Both the position numbers and the translations under genes were made by a program. The notes under the pieces were generated by a model. The model searched no databases. It was not told the DNA's origin and was given only the letters and a program-made list of their open reading frames with translations. DNA of 64,000 nt from Cantharellus purpuraceus (lineage: Eukaryota > Basidiomycota > Agaricomycetes > Cantharellales > Hydnaceae), in assembly GCA_025174535.1 (NCBI GenBank), contig JALBUN010000023.1, forward strand, positions 2,418,001 to 2,482,000, in the 5' to 3' direction. Positions 46,342-58,820 of this stretch are shown one piece after another (positions within the stretch are counted from its first letter, which is position 1; the number at the start of each line of letters is the position of its first letter).

Positions 46342-47236
46342 ATGGCTTCCTCTTCATATCTCCTTCCGTCAGAACTCATGTTGACTCTCTCCGACGAGTG
46401 GTTGCATCCCTCGCACTGTGGGCCACGGTACACGCTCGCTTCGTCCACTGTGCAGCGTGGCGCCTCGAGCGATATCTGTGCATCCCCACACCAGCAGCTG
46501 GATCACCTAGACACTTGGGATCTACATAGCTGTTTCTCGAGCATCCCGCACCGTTCTTATCGAGAAGAGACCTTGACAGATGTTCCAGATCTCTCTCATA
46601 CACCTTTCTCCCCCTTCTCCTGCGATAGCAACCTTTCGAGTTCTGCGAGTTTGCCCTTGGATTCACTTTCAGACCTCGGCTCTGCATGTTATGCACCAGA
46701 TATGGATGCACTTCACTCCATGTCATTTGACCCATGTGTGAGCCACTGCCATCGTAAGTCTCACTCACTGGCACGCATCTCCGATGCTGATTATGTGGCT
46801 AGCACATGAACTCTCCCTTCCGTCGTTTCCTTGCACAGGCATGGAGTCCACAATTCATTCACCAATGCCGGTCTTCGCTTACAAGACATTCAACTTTGAC
46901 TACGATTGCCCCCCTTCTCCCGCTGTCAAACCGTCACCACATACAGAGCACATCGAACTTTCGCATCATAAACGAGATCGAGAGGACGAGAATAACTATG
47001 AGGATGGTTTCTTCCCCAAGAGACGGAAGATGAGCAGTGGTGCACCAGAGTTACTCCCTTTACATCCTCCGTTCCCAGACCCATCTCGCGATCTACCGTC
47101 GGGGTGGAATCCATGCAATCCGGTGGATACGTCTTATCCTGATGAGGATACTTTCTCTATGGAAAAGCTTTTGGATTGTTCCTTTGACTGGGTTGATGCA
47201 GCCTGGCCGAGTACGTATGTCATCTCATCCGAGTAA
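46342..47236 (+). CDS. Unknown Ser-rich protein with a nuclear-signal-like motif
   Basis: I do not recognise this gene. Exon 1 (46342 to about 46752) encodes a Ser/His/Cys-rich region (MASSSYLLPSELMLTLSDEW onward, CHRKSH near the end). An intron of about 85 nt, starting GTAAGT and ending TTGCACAG, joins it in phase to MESTIHSPMPVFAYKTFNFD. Exon 2 has an acidic-basic stretch ending FFPKRRK, a possible nuclear signal, then a Pro-rich part, and a C-terminal amphipathic acidic segment (MEKLLDCSFDWVDAAWP) that looks like an activation-type motif. An out-of-frame ATG at 46332 lies just upstream. It may be a regulator; this is a guess from composition. Confidence 0.55.
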
Positions 47237-48450
47237 TTTGGCGGCTGATTGCTAGATGATCACAGAACATGGACACTGATGTTAGAACATCATTAAACTA
47301 TTATAGTACCTCGTCTTCTATTCACTGCTGATACGAAGAATTGTCAATCATTTGTAGCACATTGAACCATGAACCTGACGATTGTAGCCATCGACACCAA
47401 CAGTTGAGGCACAAGATCTACGGTCAAACTTCAATCTGAGCAGTTCCGAGACCTGCGCGAGGGCATTCTCGATACCCTGAGAATGATTAGTCTGTGGATG
47501 TAGCCTGACGTTTCACTGATCGGCCATCTTACCCTTCTGCCCATGTGTGACAGGGTGTGTTAAAATTATGCGGCATCATACGGCAGATCGTGGAAGTACT
47601 CTCGAGAGAAGATACTGTGCATGCCACTAGGGCGCGGTTTAGGAATGCTGAGGCGCCAGTAATTGCGAAGTTAGCTCGTCATCAGGCGGGTTCCGAGTCT
47701 TCGCACGGAGTGATGCCATTCATAATACGATTCATGGCGGTTGACTATGGGGACAATGCAGGGATCAATGAAATGCCCTCTGCGGTGCAAGGATACCAGA
47801 CGGCACCAATAAAGTATGAAGTAGAGCGCACGGCTTGTACAGCCTTTTGGGTGCCACTTATGAAAGACACGAATGATATCCAACCTTCGGCTCCTGGTGG
47901 CGACTCTACCCTTGTTGGGCCACGGCCACGGACCAGGCCGGGTGACCTGAATTAATCCAGCAAGCTAGCAACCTAGAGTATATATCGTATACTTGGATAA
48001 TTCATCAGCATCAGGCAATTGCAGTGTGGTGATGTTCATTGGCTTCTTGTTTCTTAGAGCGTTATAAGATGCAACTTGATGTTTGATCTCGGGCACCATG
48101 TGCCGTTGAATCCTAAGCAAGTGAAGATGGTGAGTGTTCACTCCCAGAGCCCCTTCTGATGACTATGTGGCAGTATTTTAGTTTCTTGAGTGTCGTGTTG
48201 AGCCCATCGATTATGGTGGTCAAGACTGCCAAAATTCCTCTGTGGAACTCAATAACGCAGCAAGTCACTAGTCATGCCGCCGCACTCAACTGTGACAAGT
48301 GACAGTGTAACATACCACAGCTTTTCCTTCAACAACGAAACCTCACCTCGCCACCGCCCAAGCACACACCCATAGTGATCATCATCCAGGTTTGACGTCC
48401 CTCATGTTGCTCGCCCAGTCTGCTAAATTGGACCATTCAGTTGGCCCACG
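47237..48450. other. gene-poor stretch
   Basis: 1.2 kb holding one plus-strand open frame of 132 codons (47557-47955) with no recognisable product and no clear splice partners. YPT1's promoter occupies the right end. Confidence 0.45.
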
Positions 48451-49438
48451 ATGCACGCTAGCGAATATGACTATCTCTTCAAGCTCCTTCTGATCGGTGC
48501 GCACCTGCTCAACCAGCACCTTGATAGGGCGCTTTACACTTTATTCTGTTCACAGGAGACTCTGGTGTTGGAAAGTCCTGCCTTCTCCTACGTTTTGCGG
48601 ATGATACCTACACAGAGAGTTATATCTCTACCATTGGTGTCGACTTCAAGATTCGGACGATTGAGCTCGAAGGCAAGACTGTCAAATTGCAAATTGTTAG
48701 TCCCCTTGTCCATGTTTCTCAGACATGGTATTTCAACCCTCTTGTGGTTCTGACCCATCTGATCGCCGCATTAGTGGGATACAGCAGGTTCAGCTCTTCC
48801 TATCATTTCTGCTCGCCCAGCGACTAATTGAGTTTGACGTGCTCGCTAGGTCAAGAGCGCTTCCGGACTATCACATCTTCATACTACCGTGGTGCACATG
48901 GCATCATTGTTGTTTATGATGTAACTGACAACGGTGCGCCTGACCGACACCTTATGTTCCAGCATCTAACGGACCGGTTGTTGCCGTTTAGATACATTCA
49001 CGAACGTAAAACAATGGTTGCAGGAGATTGACCGATATGCTTCAGAAGGCGTGAACAAACTTTTGGTGGGTAACAAATCGGACCTGACCAGCAAGAAGGT
49101 CGTAGAGTACTCGGTTGCAAAGGTTGGTCCAAACTTCTCCAAGCGTCTGCATAGTCATTTTTATCCCTTTTACTTGTAGGAATTTGCCGACCAGTTGACC
49201 ATACCTTTCTTGGAGACATCTGCAAAGAACGCAACTAATGTAGAGCAAGCTTTCTTGACCATGGCCAAACAAATTAAGGATCGGTTTGTCCTTGCCTTGT
49301 AAACTTGGGGGGTCCCTACTCATTTACATGTTCATAATTAGGATGGGCTCTACCACCACCGCGTCGGGTGCAGGGAAGTCGTCGGTAGTCACACCTGGCC
49401 AGACGGTACAACAACAGCAATCGGGAGGGTGTTGTTGA
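48451..49438 (+). CDS. YPT1: Rab GTPase YPT1/Rab1
   Basis: Rab1-type GTPase of ER-to-Golgi transport and autophagy. It starts [16 protein letters not shown]; the P-loop [19 protein letters not shown], switch [21 protein letters not shown], switch [25 protein letters not shown] and ETSAK motifs are all intact. The end QQQSGGCC carries the double-cysteine prenylation site. At least six introns are phase-consistent; one falls between LIG and GDSG (P-loop), others flank WDTAG, which forms a 13-nt exon at 48776-48788. The gene reads as a normal full-length Rab of about 205 residues. The TBC protein at 5 kb is a possible but untested GAP for a Rab of this sort. Confidence 0.96.
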
Positions 49439-51933
49439 GTACACATGTTATCCTATCTATCGCACATTCTCCGATTGCTCTTTTACCTCGACTTGGCGCA
49501 CATCGGCTTACACGGTCGTCATGACCTATCTACCTACCCTCTTACACGTCATGCTGATAGGAACCCCTGAATGACACTGCCTTTACTACCGTTCTTTTTT
49601 TCTTTTCTTTTTTCTTTTCTTTCACTCGTGTCCGTACAATACATTCCGAAGCCACTGGTTGAGTCTGAGAGCCACTTTGACTTCGGTTTCCCTCTTCATG
49701 TGAATACTCTTTCCTTGAAGCACCTCGGAATCACACTCGAAAGTTTGAATATTCGAACGTGTTCGTGGTTCGGCTTGTGGCATGCGTACGCGTGTCTACC
49801 CTTTTCGACGTCATCAGGATCGGTGATTCCCGAGCCATATTCAAAACTACTCCAGAGAGCGCTCAAAGTCATCACGACATATGACAAGGGAAGGTGCAAA
49901 AAGCAAGTACTAAGGCTGGCGCGTAGGCGCGCGAACGCGGCCTGACGTATGCTTAGAAGAATCATAGGTTAACATGATACCGAGCTCGTGTGCTAAATTA
50001 CGATGCTGCCAGCTGTTTAGGAAAGACTGCGCCACATTATCTTCCGTACGTTATGGCATTTGTTCGTAACTAGGACAAAGTGCATGTGGTGAGACCGACT
50101 TAGCAATTTCATCATGGTCATCCAATTGCCTTTCATGTCTGTAGTATATATTTCACTGCGTAGCCTTTACGCACTGCCAGTGATATACCATGAGCGTTGC
50201 AGCTGTATTGAATTGTACCATTTCTAATTATTCTAAATCATTACACGGCCAAATTGGATATTTACCACGTGAGCAGTATACTGGGTTTCATGCAGGAACA
50301 CTTGCTGATCGACATGTGAACTTCAAGTTTAGAATCTACCGGAGTCAAGTGATGCACCTATCTAATACCTGGGCCTGACGCGGACGCCTTAAGGGTGCTT
50401 CTTTGCCATGAAATGGTAACTCCAGTGCGACCTGGTGCAAATTAATGTGTTTTCTAGTGCAGGACCGTCTCGTTCGGTAGTGGTAATCTGGGTCGGCGAG
50501 GAGCATGGGGAAACGCAGTAGACTCTCAAGGAACACCGTCAATTCTGCCTTCCCACCCAGATAAATTAGCTGAAAGCACCTAATAGGTTTTGTGTAAAGA
50601 GCCCTTTGAGAAGCCTCGAACGACTGGAAGCAACTCAAGCGGCCTTGTAAAGCTGTGAGTTGCATCGACGGTTTACATGCATGCTCTTCTCATATGCTAT
50701 ATTATTAGATTACATACCGTGTACCTATACCTGGACGTCCCAAATAGCACCTTTGTGATATCTATCAAATAGGAGGTTTAACATGATCAGTAGATTAGTA
50801 CATGCAGAATTTCAACCCTTCCGGTCACCACTCAATGGGTCCGTGGTATCGGTTGCAACAGCACTACTATTGAGATCCTAGAGGTCGAGCCTCTGGCATC
50901 TCTCGGGTTACCGGCAGATGACGGGAAATCCAAGTGATGCGAGGGATCTGATGGGGTGGCCACTGACGGCGCGCAAGGCGTGACTAGAACGGGGATTGAC
51001 GTATGGGAGGCGTATGCACCATGATACATTCCGATCTACCTAAGACGAGCCCATGCTGACAGAAGTAGACATGAAAATGGGGAGATGTCAGAACGGATTT
51101 CGATGAGGGGAGAGAAAGGGGAAGCAGAGTCTGGCAGTGATATGCATGCATGGTCTTCCAAGGCACCACCCCAAAGTGGACCAGGCGAAGATAGCGAGCT
51201 CAATGGCGCAGCAATCTAGACATCGCCAAACTGCGGTGGGAGCCATGCATAGCGTGCTGGGATATCATCGGACGAATATGCACGTTGCGACATTAGTGTC
51301 GAAAATCAACGTCTATATTAAGTCAGTTCCGATCGGTACAGCTAGTCATCTGTGGAGTGGTTGCAAAACATCGGGCCACTACCACATGATGTAAACCAGG
51401 AACTGCACATTTTTCGGTCAGTTGAACCTATAGCCTGCCCAGGTAGCACTCACCGTCTTAAGACCATCCAGTCGGTGCAATGTCACTAGAAATTCCATGG
51501 GGGTCCATTCACTAGCCGATTGGCTACAACTATATTCCTTATGCCATTATGCAGCATATGCAGTCACTGGATATATCTCGACGAATTCCATCACCTGATA
51601 GTCAGCGCACATCATATTAATTCTCCTCTGGCATATCCTGCTAGCCATGCGGGTTCGGTTCGCAGGGAAGTGGAACTTGCGGAAACAGGATCCAAACAAA
51701 TCGGGGAGACCTATCGGTTTACGCTTCCAAGATAAATATACACATCCGACAAATGACACCATACGTTCATGTCCTCATCAACCTTGGCTTTACGGCGGGG
51801 TTACGGGCCAGATTAGCCTTCAAACTCAACCGATGCAGATGAAAAGACTGTTAGCTATGTTACTGTTCTTGAAGAGAAAAACGCAGAAAAATGTTGATAC
51901 ATGCAGACACTGATACAAACTTGTCGTGTGCGG
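49439..51933. other. largest gene-free stretch
   Basis: About 2.5 kb. The YPT1 3' region has a pyrimidine run (about 49594-49622, TTTTTTTCTTTTC-like). Beyond that only short frames on both strands with no recognised product, no terminal repeats and no tRNA-like B-box that I could support. Confidence 0.5.
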
Positions 51934-52450
51934 TTACTTTCCTTGTCCGGCTCCATATCCATATACAGGCTGGGGCTGCTGAAGCTGGGGCTGATGAGCA
52001 TGAAAGCCAGGGCCTGGAAGTGCAGGTTCGTATCCTTGTTGATGTGGTACTTCCCACTGGCAAATGGTGCAAATCCATATGTTTTCACCGGGCATAGGAA
52101 TGAGCGGTATAAAAAACCTAAGTATAGATAGATCAGTTGTTCTTCTTGACTAGGGAGATCATTTGACATGAAACCCACAGTTCAAACCACATTCGCGACT
52201 TTGCGCTAACTACAGCGGCATTGTGGCACCGTGGACACACGCGCCCAGGTTGTGTGCCATCCTGAGTGATTTTTGTCGGGCAACCAACTATGTAAGGATA
52301 TAGTCTTTGCTTTGCTACACTGGACTTAATGTAACTCGTAACTCACAAACAATACACACTGAAACCGAAACCTCAACATAATGTCTTAGACAGGAGGTTT
52401 TAGACTCACTTCTACAGATGAAAGTTACTTGCAAGTTTGTGCTGCGGCAT
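51934..52450 (-). CDS. Small zinc-ribbon protein (zinc_ribbon_15 type)
   Basis: Recognised by the core GCPTKITQDG, VCPRCHNAAV, SRMWFELFFIPLIPMPGENI and WICTICQWEVPH, with two CxxC pairs forming a zinc ribbon. The C-terminal tail is Pro/Gln/Tyr-rich (QLQQPQPVYGYGAGQGK). The family is conserved in fungi and of unknown role. No single long frame shows it: exons are 51934-52117 and 52179-52287, joined by a 61-nt intron that restores WFELFF. The 5' end is my best phase-consistent model: exon 52429-52450 (MPQHKLA plus one base) and a 12-nt exon 52347-52358, giving MPQHKLAMCIVFGCPTK and 108 residues in all. The core is firm; the two first exons are tentative. Confidence 0.75.
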
Positions 52451-52567
52451 TTTGAGATTCCGCAGATGTCAAAATGTGACAAACACAACAGAGGCAAACA
52501 CTGACTGCTCTTATAGTACATATACATATATAGTAAGAAAGCATAATTCAAAGTACAGAAAAAGTAA

Positions 52568-55400
52568 TCATGAATAAGAATATGGTGCATCGCTACTATA
52601 TGAATAGTTGGTTTCGTGCGATAGATGGGGTTGGCCAGTATCAGGAATTTGGGTGCGATGTAGCGCTCCATCTGGTCCAACATAGGCTCGCTCCTCAGAA
52701 GGTCCCGTGTATTGTGGTCGGTGAGCGAGATTTGGATGGGCTGTCTGTTCTACACGTTGATAGGAACGTTCGGTAGAAAAGGTCGTTGAATAGCCCAATC
52801 TTTCAGGTGGATTGGCCAAGGATATTGCAGGTGGACCATGATCTGACATATGAGGGTGTGAAAGTTGCTCGTGTTTCGAGTCGAACTGCGAAGGGAAGGA
52901 ATAGGAAGCGACCATTGGTTGCGCGGCAGGTGTATAAGGCGACTCTGTAGAGAGCGCTGAGCTTCCGGAAGATATGGATGGATCATGAAATGATGTCGTC
53001 CGCTCGTCGTCAGGAAACTGAGACGTTGCGACAACACCTGGACTCGAGGTCATTGTTGTAGAATGGCGTTGATCCGACTCTGTCCACTGGCGGCCATCCG
53101 CGTGGGCAAAATAAAGCGGCACGTCAAGAGTTGCCTGGCCAGCAGCCTTGTTCGGAAATGAGTCAGCAGGTGGTGGTGTTTCATGCACAACGGGGACTGG
53201 TGGAGGGCGAGTGACTCTTTGTCGAGCCTCCCAGATGAGTTGCAATGTCTGTATGCGCTCCTCACTCTTTGAAAATGCCCTATCATACTAAAGTAAAGTA
53301 ACAAGGATAAACGCCTGAAACACTGAACGTACCATCTCATCTCCGATAACGCCCTTAAACAAACATTTTCTTGTTCATCTGTGCCAGCTTCAGCCGGAAG
53401 CATATAACCAGCGAAGAAACACCCGTCCCGGACTAGAGATGCGTCATACTCGAAGAATGACGTTCCAAGATGCCGTCGCACCAGAGACACTACATGCTGC
53501 GCGACATCCTGGCACTTGGACTCCGCTATCGTGTGGAGGTGAAGGAGGGATTTATGAACGGCTTGTTGAGATTCGGGGTCAATGATATGCGGGCTATCCC
53601 CTTCGCCCAACGCAGAGAGAAGTCTCTGTTTCAAGAATTCGCGGATCACATTGTCTGATAGCAGGGTTAGCTGTCTTATAAACGCATGAGCCCGCCTGAA
53701 CTCACGACATTCGAATATAAAGATCTGCAATGCACGTCAGGATGTCACATCAGATATTGCTATATGAGACATGCTAACCTTCCACCCATCTACGAACCTG
53801 TCAGCTTCCTCGATAGTCAAAATTCCAAGTAGACCGAGCTGGCGCAACGATTCAAATTCCTCCCAGCAATTTTCTATAGATTCCCAGGCTTCATTAAGTT
53901 TCACCTCGTCAACACTTTGTCTTGCACAAGCTTTTGAACCGGTGAGTGCGCTGTTGACCTGCCTACATGCGGAGGCTAGACGGAGAGGAGCTAACGCCCA
54001 GCGATGACTGTAGCTCAATGTAAGTTGTGAACGAGTCATTGGTAGCTCCGCTGCTTCTTGTAGAGTTTGAAATACCGCGAGGTCATCATCCGCTCTGATG
54101 AGCAGTGAACAACCATCCCAATTAGAAGGCGGTGGAAAATGGTAACAATGAATCACAAACAAGTGCAGTCTTCCACCTCGTAGCCCCGTCGTGATACCTT
54201 CATGAACGAAGGCATACCAATAGATACGAGCGCGAACAAGGGCATCGACTTGCTCTCCTTGGCCGCTGTTCACTGACCGTGGAGATGCGAGGCTACAGAG
54301 CGTATAGACCTGATTAATGGCAGTTTCGTACATGGTCTACCGAAACAGGCGTTGTTAAAGAAGAAAAACAGGCTTGCACCGTGCAATGCAGAAGAAGAAC
54401 CCACCAAGCGTTCTAGAGGCTGTGCTACCTCTGGAAGATGAAGTATAGATTGAGTATCAACGCAAAGAGATGAAATATTCTGACCCCAACCTTCGGTCAA
54501 TGGCATGACAAGTAATAGGACTCTGACACCGTCCCAAGAAGGTTTCCGCGGTATGCCTTGATGGTCGATTAGTTGCAGCAGTTCTTGAACCATATCATTT
54601 GTTCTCTTTTTCCGCCGTCTGACGCCTTGCGCGCCATCGTGGGGTTCTTCACGACCGCACTCATCAACACCATAACTGGCAGCCCAGATAACGAGAAGCA
54701 TTGCAATCAACTGCCCAGCAACCCCAAGTGCCTCGTAGTTCCCTTGTGAAAATGCTGTGTATCGTGCCTTAAACTCTCCTGGCTCTATTATGGGTCCTAA
54801 GTAGCAGCATTTAGTAACTAGACACGAAGGATACGTGGTAACACACGTTGTATATGAAATCGTGCGTAGAATCGGGAATCAAAGAAACGAGGATCTAGTC
54901 GGGGGATAATACTGTGGTTCGAACTGGTCGATCGTGGAATCGATATATAGTTCTCGTGATCAGGAGAAGATCCCGCTCCATATACAGCCCTGGAGACATG
55001 CATGCTGTAGCGTAAGAATGAACTAGACTTGAAGAGATACTGACTCGACCTGTTGTATTCGCCGACCACGACGAAGTAGCTTCACCGCTTTGACATCTCG
55101 AAACTCATCACTATACTTTAGTTAGGCTGGCTGTTCGGTCATTGTGCCGTCTGATATGCAACGCACACGCAGTTAAATCCATGCTCTCGACAGTTAGAGC
55201 ACGCACTCGACTCTGGGAGATCCTTCAAGTCGCATCGCACACTATGGAAATAATTAGTCTGTCTTAGGGTGAGTGCGACATTACTCACCGCCGGATTCGG
55301 CAAGCTCCACATGCACTAAACTGTTGACGGGATGATTTAGTATGGCCCGCAGGATGGCGTGGCGCAGGTTTGGAGTTTGTGGAGTCGCTTCTAGTAGCCA
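52568..55400 (-). CDS. Zn2Cys6 fungal transcription factor
   Basis: A Gal4-class regulator. The N-terminus is MATRSDSTNSKPAPRHPAGH, then the binuclear cluster ACGACRIRR joined over an intron to VRCDLKDLPESSACSNCREH then GFNC, with all six cysteines in C-x2-C-x6-C-x10-C-x2-C-x6-C order. Next a basic RRGRRIQQVE helix, and then the fungal-specific middle homology domain (DPRFFDSRFYARFHIQRVLP, QLIAMLLVIWAASYGVDECG, NQVYTLCSLASPRSVNSGQG and later helical blocks). The C-terminus is Ser/Pro/Tyr-rich (NYSYSSDAPYSYS). The start is the ATG at 55398-55400, although the frame stays open upstream to 55671. The class with a long acidic tail resembles XlnR-like carbon regulators, but the targets are not known. 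Confidence 0.87.
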
Positions 55401-55713
55401 TGAATGAGCGTAAGAGCTTGGAGCGAGCAGGCTGGCACGCCAAGCCTAATTGCTGGGCAATAACAAGCACGCACAGCTCGGCTGCGCGTAGATTAGGCAG
55501 GGCAAGCTGACTACTAGATCCAAAGAGGTCGTCTGCCTGAGTTGGCAAGGAGCTTAAATGGGGAAGAGCGTTTGGAGGCGCCGTTGAAAGATGGTACAGA
55601 TATATTACATATGATAATATTCCTGGGAAAGAAAATACACCATTGATAATTGTGTTCTGGGTCACTACCAACCAAGCGATTCTTTCAATTGAGCCACCGT
55701 ATGGGATCGCACC
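55401..55713. other. intergenic
   Basis: 313 nt between the Zn2Cys6 start and the NOP16 stop. An in-frame open stretch precedes the chosen ATG and could extend the regulator by about 90 residues; I see no better evidence for it. Confidence 0.4.
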
Positions 55714-56725
55714 TTATGAAAGTCCCGCCTTCTTGCTCCTGGTGAATGATAGAATGGTCAGGATTGATAGTGTTGAATGAACAATGAGGCATAACGCACG
55801 CTCTTTCTAATTGACCGGCAGTGCGCTGCGATGCAATCAGGCTAACATTGATAGAAGAAGATAGCTTCCTACAAACCTGCCAGCTATTTAGCCGCCTATC
55901 TTTCGCCATGGCCTCAAAGTTACGCCCATGCTTTGTTAAGAGCTTTTTTAACAATGAAATTTCTCCGCTAGAAGCAAACCGTGGAACCGGACGAGACGAC
56001 TCAGCCAGTTTCTCCAATGCTAGCTCCCAGTCCGAATCAGTAATCACCATCCCAGACGTTGTGCAACGCACCATTTACCACGTCTTTTTTTTGCGTTGTG
56101 TCACGTTCATTAACCTCCTCCGAGTGAGCCAAGTCATCCTCCTCGCCATTCTCTTCTCTTTCAGAGCCAGCTCGGAGTATCTCAATGCCAGCTACTCTGC
56201 CATCCGCGTCCCGTAATATTTTACCGTACTTTGGGAGTAATTTTTCGTCCTTGGGTATGCTTGTTATGGGGTGTGCCGGAGAAGAAACTCCACCGGAAAG
56301 TTTTGTGAGGGCCATAGGTAACGGAACTTCAGAACCACCAGAGTCAACCTGTTTCAAAGAGCCTACGAGGCCCAAGGCGGCATAACTGCGGAAACAGGTT
56401 TGCAGAAATAGGTTGGCATACACAACATGAGCCTTAGGACACGAACGCACTTCTGTCTCAATGTTTTCTTGTTATCCCACGCATCCTGGAGAGCTTTGGG
56501 TCCCATAATGGCTGAAGTGATGATTAGCTGAAATGTTGGGTGTCATCGTTATGTTTACTTACGCTTCATCTTCTTCAGATTACGCTAGGTGTAGCAGAAA
56601 ATGTGTTTTATCAGTATCCATCTAAACAACCAGCCGCATATGCGATATACCTTGGCATGACGAGAGTGCTTCACAGTCTTATGCGCCGACGAACGCGCTT
56701 TTCGTCGTTGTCGAGGATTTACCAT
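55714..56725 (-). CDS. NOP16: NOP16 60S ribosome-biogenesis factor
   Basis: A nucleolar factor of late 60S pre-ribosome assembly. The first exon gives MVNPRQRRKARSSAHKTVKH, then RNLKKMKR, PKALQDAWDNKKTLRQ, NYAALGLVGSLKQVDSG and the middle PKYGKILRDADGRVAG. The C-terminal block ISLLKKLLTKHGRNFEAMAK is followed by DRRLNSWQ and RTAGQLERASKKAGLS. The tail needed two introns to be removed: one after NSWQ, and a second after GC before AGCAAG, giving the usual end -ERAxKKAG-. The ATG is 56723-56725. The order and spacing match NOP16 across fungi. It is tandem with the Zn2Cys6 gene. Confidence 0.92.
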
Positions 56726-57289
56726 TTAGGGTGGTGTTACGTCTCCGGGTGTCACGCGTCACATCCAACACTACCTAAAAAACATATTCAACACTATGTC
56801 GTCGATCGCGCTCAAACCTCTGCCGAGCTATTACAGAATAGGTACAGTTACGCCACGTGTAAGTGTAGTAAGCCATGCATTTGTTCTGAAAGGTCTGAAT
56901 TTTCCCCTCGCCAGTCCTTGAAGCGTTGGGGACCTTCTCTAGCAACGTGGGGAATCGGCGCAGGTCTGCATGCTGTTGATCCATTGGCATTGGCATTTAT
57001 ATCTTGATCGATCCAGGACTCTATGCAACATATTTTCTCTCCGTCACCCCTCTTGTGAAGCGCGAGTTCCTCACGAAAGTTCCCTTTGTAGGCTTTTTAT
57101 ATATATTTATAGTTTTCAAATCTGACGCCATGGAATGAAGCTGGGTAGTTATTATGAGGATAAGACCCCCTCTGAGGACAAACCATTCTGATATATCCAG
57201 ACAAGTGCAAGCATGTATAATTTCCAGTAGAAACAATAGATATTTCTAGTCGTGAAAGTTCCAACATCCGGACACTCTTCAAGATCCCT
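56726..57289. other. intergenic
   Basis: About 560 nt between the NOP16 start and the HAD hydrolase stop, with a CACGTG at 56854-56859, about 130 nt upstream of NOP16. A 73-codon minus frame (56775-56996) is not supported. Confidence 0.4.
56854..56859. promoter_or_regulatory. CACGTG E-box upstream of NOP16
   Basis: CCACGTGT about 130 nt upstream of the NOP16 ATG at 56725. Ribosome-biogenesis genes are often under bHLH or related control; here it is only a motif. Confidence 0.3.
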
Positions 57290-58461
57290 TCACAGCTTTG
57301 ATTGCACAGGTTGCACTGAACCTGTGTTTCCACTTATGAGATCGAGATTGAGCTTTTGTCCGAGCTGCTGCAGTGCGGGAAGGGAGTCATTCGCGAACAC
57401 CTCTAAAGGGCATTGCATTTAGCTCCAGCCCAGGAGTGCATCCAGCACTCACGGATTGTTTGCATCCCTAGCTTCTGGGCGGCTTTGAGGTTGCTAGGGT
57501 TGCACAAACAGCATTGCTGAGCCATCCTTTTCAAGCCCAGGAGGAAGCGACGCACTATCCAATGTCATCTAGAAAAACTGCCTCATCAGGGCGAATGTTG
57601 TTCCTCTTGCAAGCGAGTAAATAGAAGGCAGGATCGGGCTTCCGTAGACCAAGCATGCTGGAGTCGCAGAAGTCATCGAACAAAGCTCTCATCCTCGACG
57701 GGGTTGTGCCTTCTTGCCAGCCCAAAAATTCGAGCTCTTCTTGGATAGCAAAATCTGCGCTCAATGGGACACCTACTAGTATGCTTTCTTCGGATTTGGA
57801 AAAATTGTTGGTGAGAGCTATGGTGCGGTACCTTCCTGATGCTGTTCGAAAAAAATGATGACCTCCAGCGAGCTTACAAGGTAGTAGTTTGAACGTGGGA
57901 TCGCACCTCGTATTCGATGGATGGCCTCAACGACCAAATCATCGTATATACCACTCTCTCGCATCATCCGCCCGAAAAGCTGCGAAAGTCTGTCGATTAG
58001 TCGCGCAAGATTGATTGCGTTTCTTAAGACACTACCTCTCTCCCATCTACCTTTACCACCTTCGGTAGGGGAGGACAGCCTAGGATAAGGTCATGCTCAG
58101 AATTTGCCACCCATACGTCTTCTGCTTACACAATCCTCGACGTTCGCAATACTCTTTATACCAAATCTCGCCCTTGCTGCTGGATAGTTCACGTGAAAAC
58201 GCCTCATAAAAGGGAAACAAGGATATCTCCCCCCGCTCAAACTTTTGGAATGCACCATCGGTTCCTTGATTTGCTCTGAAATGAGGACCATGCTTGACGA
58301 TCAATCCATTCAAGGACGATGGTAAATTGAGGGTAAGCGTACATCATACAATTGATATAATTCGGTGGTATCCCATGTTCCTTCTCGTATTTTGCAATGG
58401 CAAGCATTGGGCTGCGAACAACCACTCCTCCAATGTCAAATATGACGGCTTTGATGACCAT
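57290..58461 (-). CDS. HAD-superfamily hydrolase (epoxide-hydrolase N-domain type)
   Basis: A haloacid-dehalogenase-like phosphatase, subfamily IA. Motif I is VIFDIGGVVV, with the catalytic Asp nucleophile; the second Asp of DxD is a Gly, as in the epoxide-hydrolase N-terminal and YihX-type group. Downstream come IAKYEKEHGIPPNYI, FQKFERGEISLFPFYEAFSR, a hydrophobic LTNN-like motif II region, LFDDFCDSSMLGLRKPDPAF (motif III Lys) and DEAVFLDDIG (motif IV Asp pair), followed by NLKAAQKLGMQTI. The last exon, 57290 to about 57410, ends QPVQSKL. The start is the ATG at 58459-58461. The substrate cannot be read. It is divergent from the EF-hand gene. Confidence 0.83.
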
Positions 58462-58820
58462 GAGGCCTTGAAGGAACGATGGTACAATTTAAGCAGTGGG
58501 CACAGCCAGTCGGCGTTGTCACGTGATTGGTTTCTAGGGACACCACTAAGGCGAGTGAAATGCTGTATCCAGTAGGGTTGTACCTTACTTTTTTAAATGC
58601 TGTGATCGTGATCTTGTCGCTGGATTTCTAATCATTTTCACCGATGCTATGTCGTGCATCCGTCTTGCGATGAACCTTTGTGATTTAGGAGAGCGCCACC
58701 TCAGCACTGGTCCGCATATATATGGTCAGGTACCGGGGCCTGTATTAAAAGAATTCCGCCATCGCGTTTCTCCGTTTCTCCAGCTGCGCAACCCAGTAGA
58801 GTATTCTCCAACCTTTCGCC
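58462..58820. other. intergenic, divergent promoter
   Basis: 359 nt between divergent HAD and penta-EF-hand starts, with TCACGTGATT at 58519-58528. No exon seen. Confidence 0.45.
58520..58525. promoter_or_regulatory. CACGTG E-box between HAD and EF-hand genes
   Basis: TCACGTGA, 59 nt upstream of the HAD hydrolase ATG. Confidence 0.35.

Noticed and set aside
47557..47955. 132-codon plus-strand open frame
   Set aside because: No recognised product or splice partners; kept only as a note on the gene-poor stretch.
49439..51933. Possible transposon or LTR in the largest gap
   Set aside because: I could not see terminal repeats, target-site duplications or a polyprotein frame.
54901..54930. tRNA-like B-box (GGTTCGAACTGG)
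   Set aside because: It lies in the Zn2Cys6 coding region with no matching A-box or cloverleaf.
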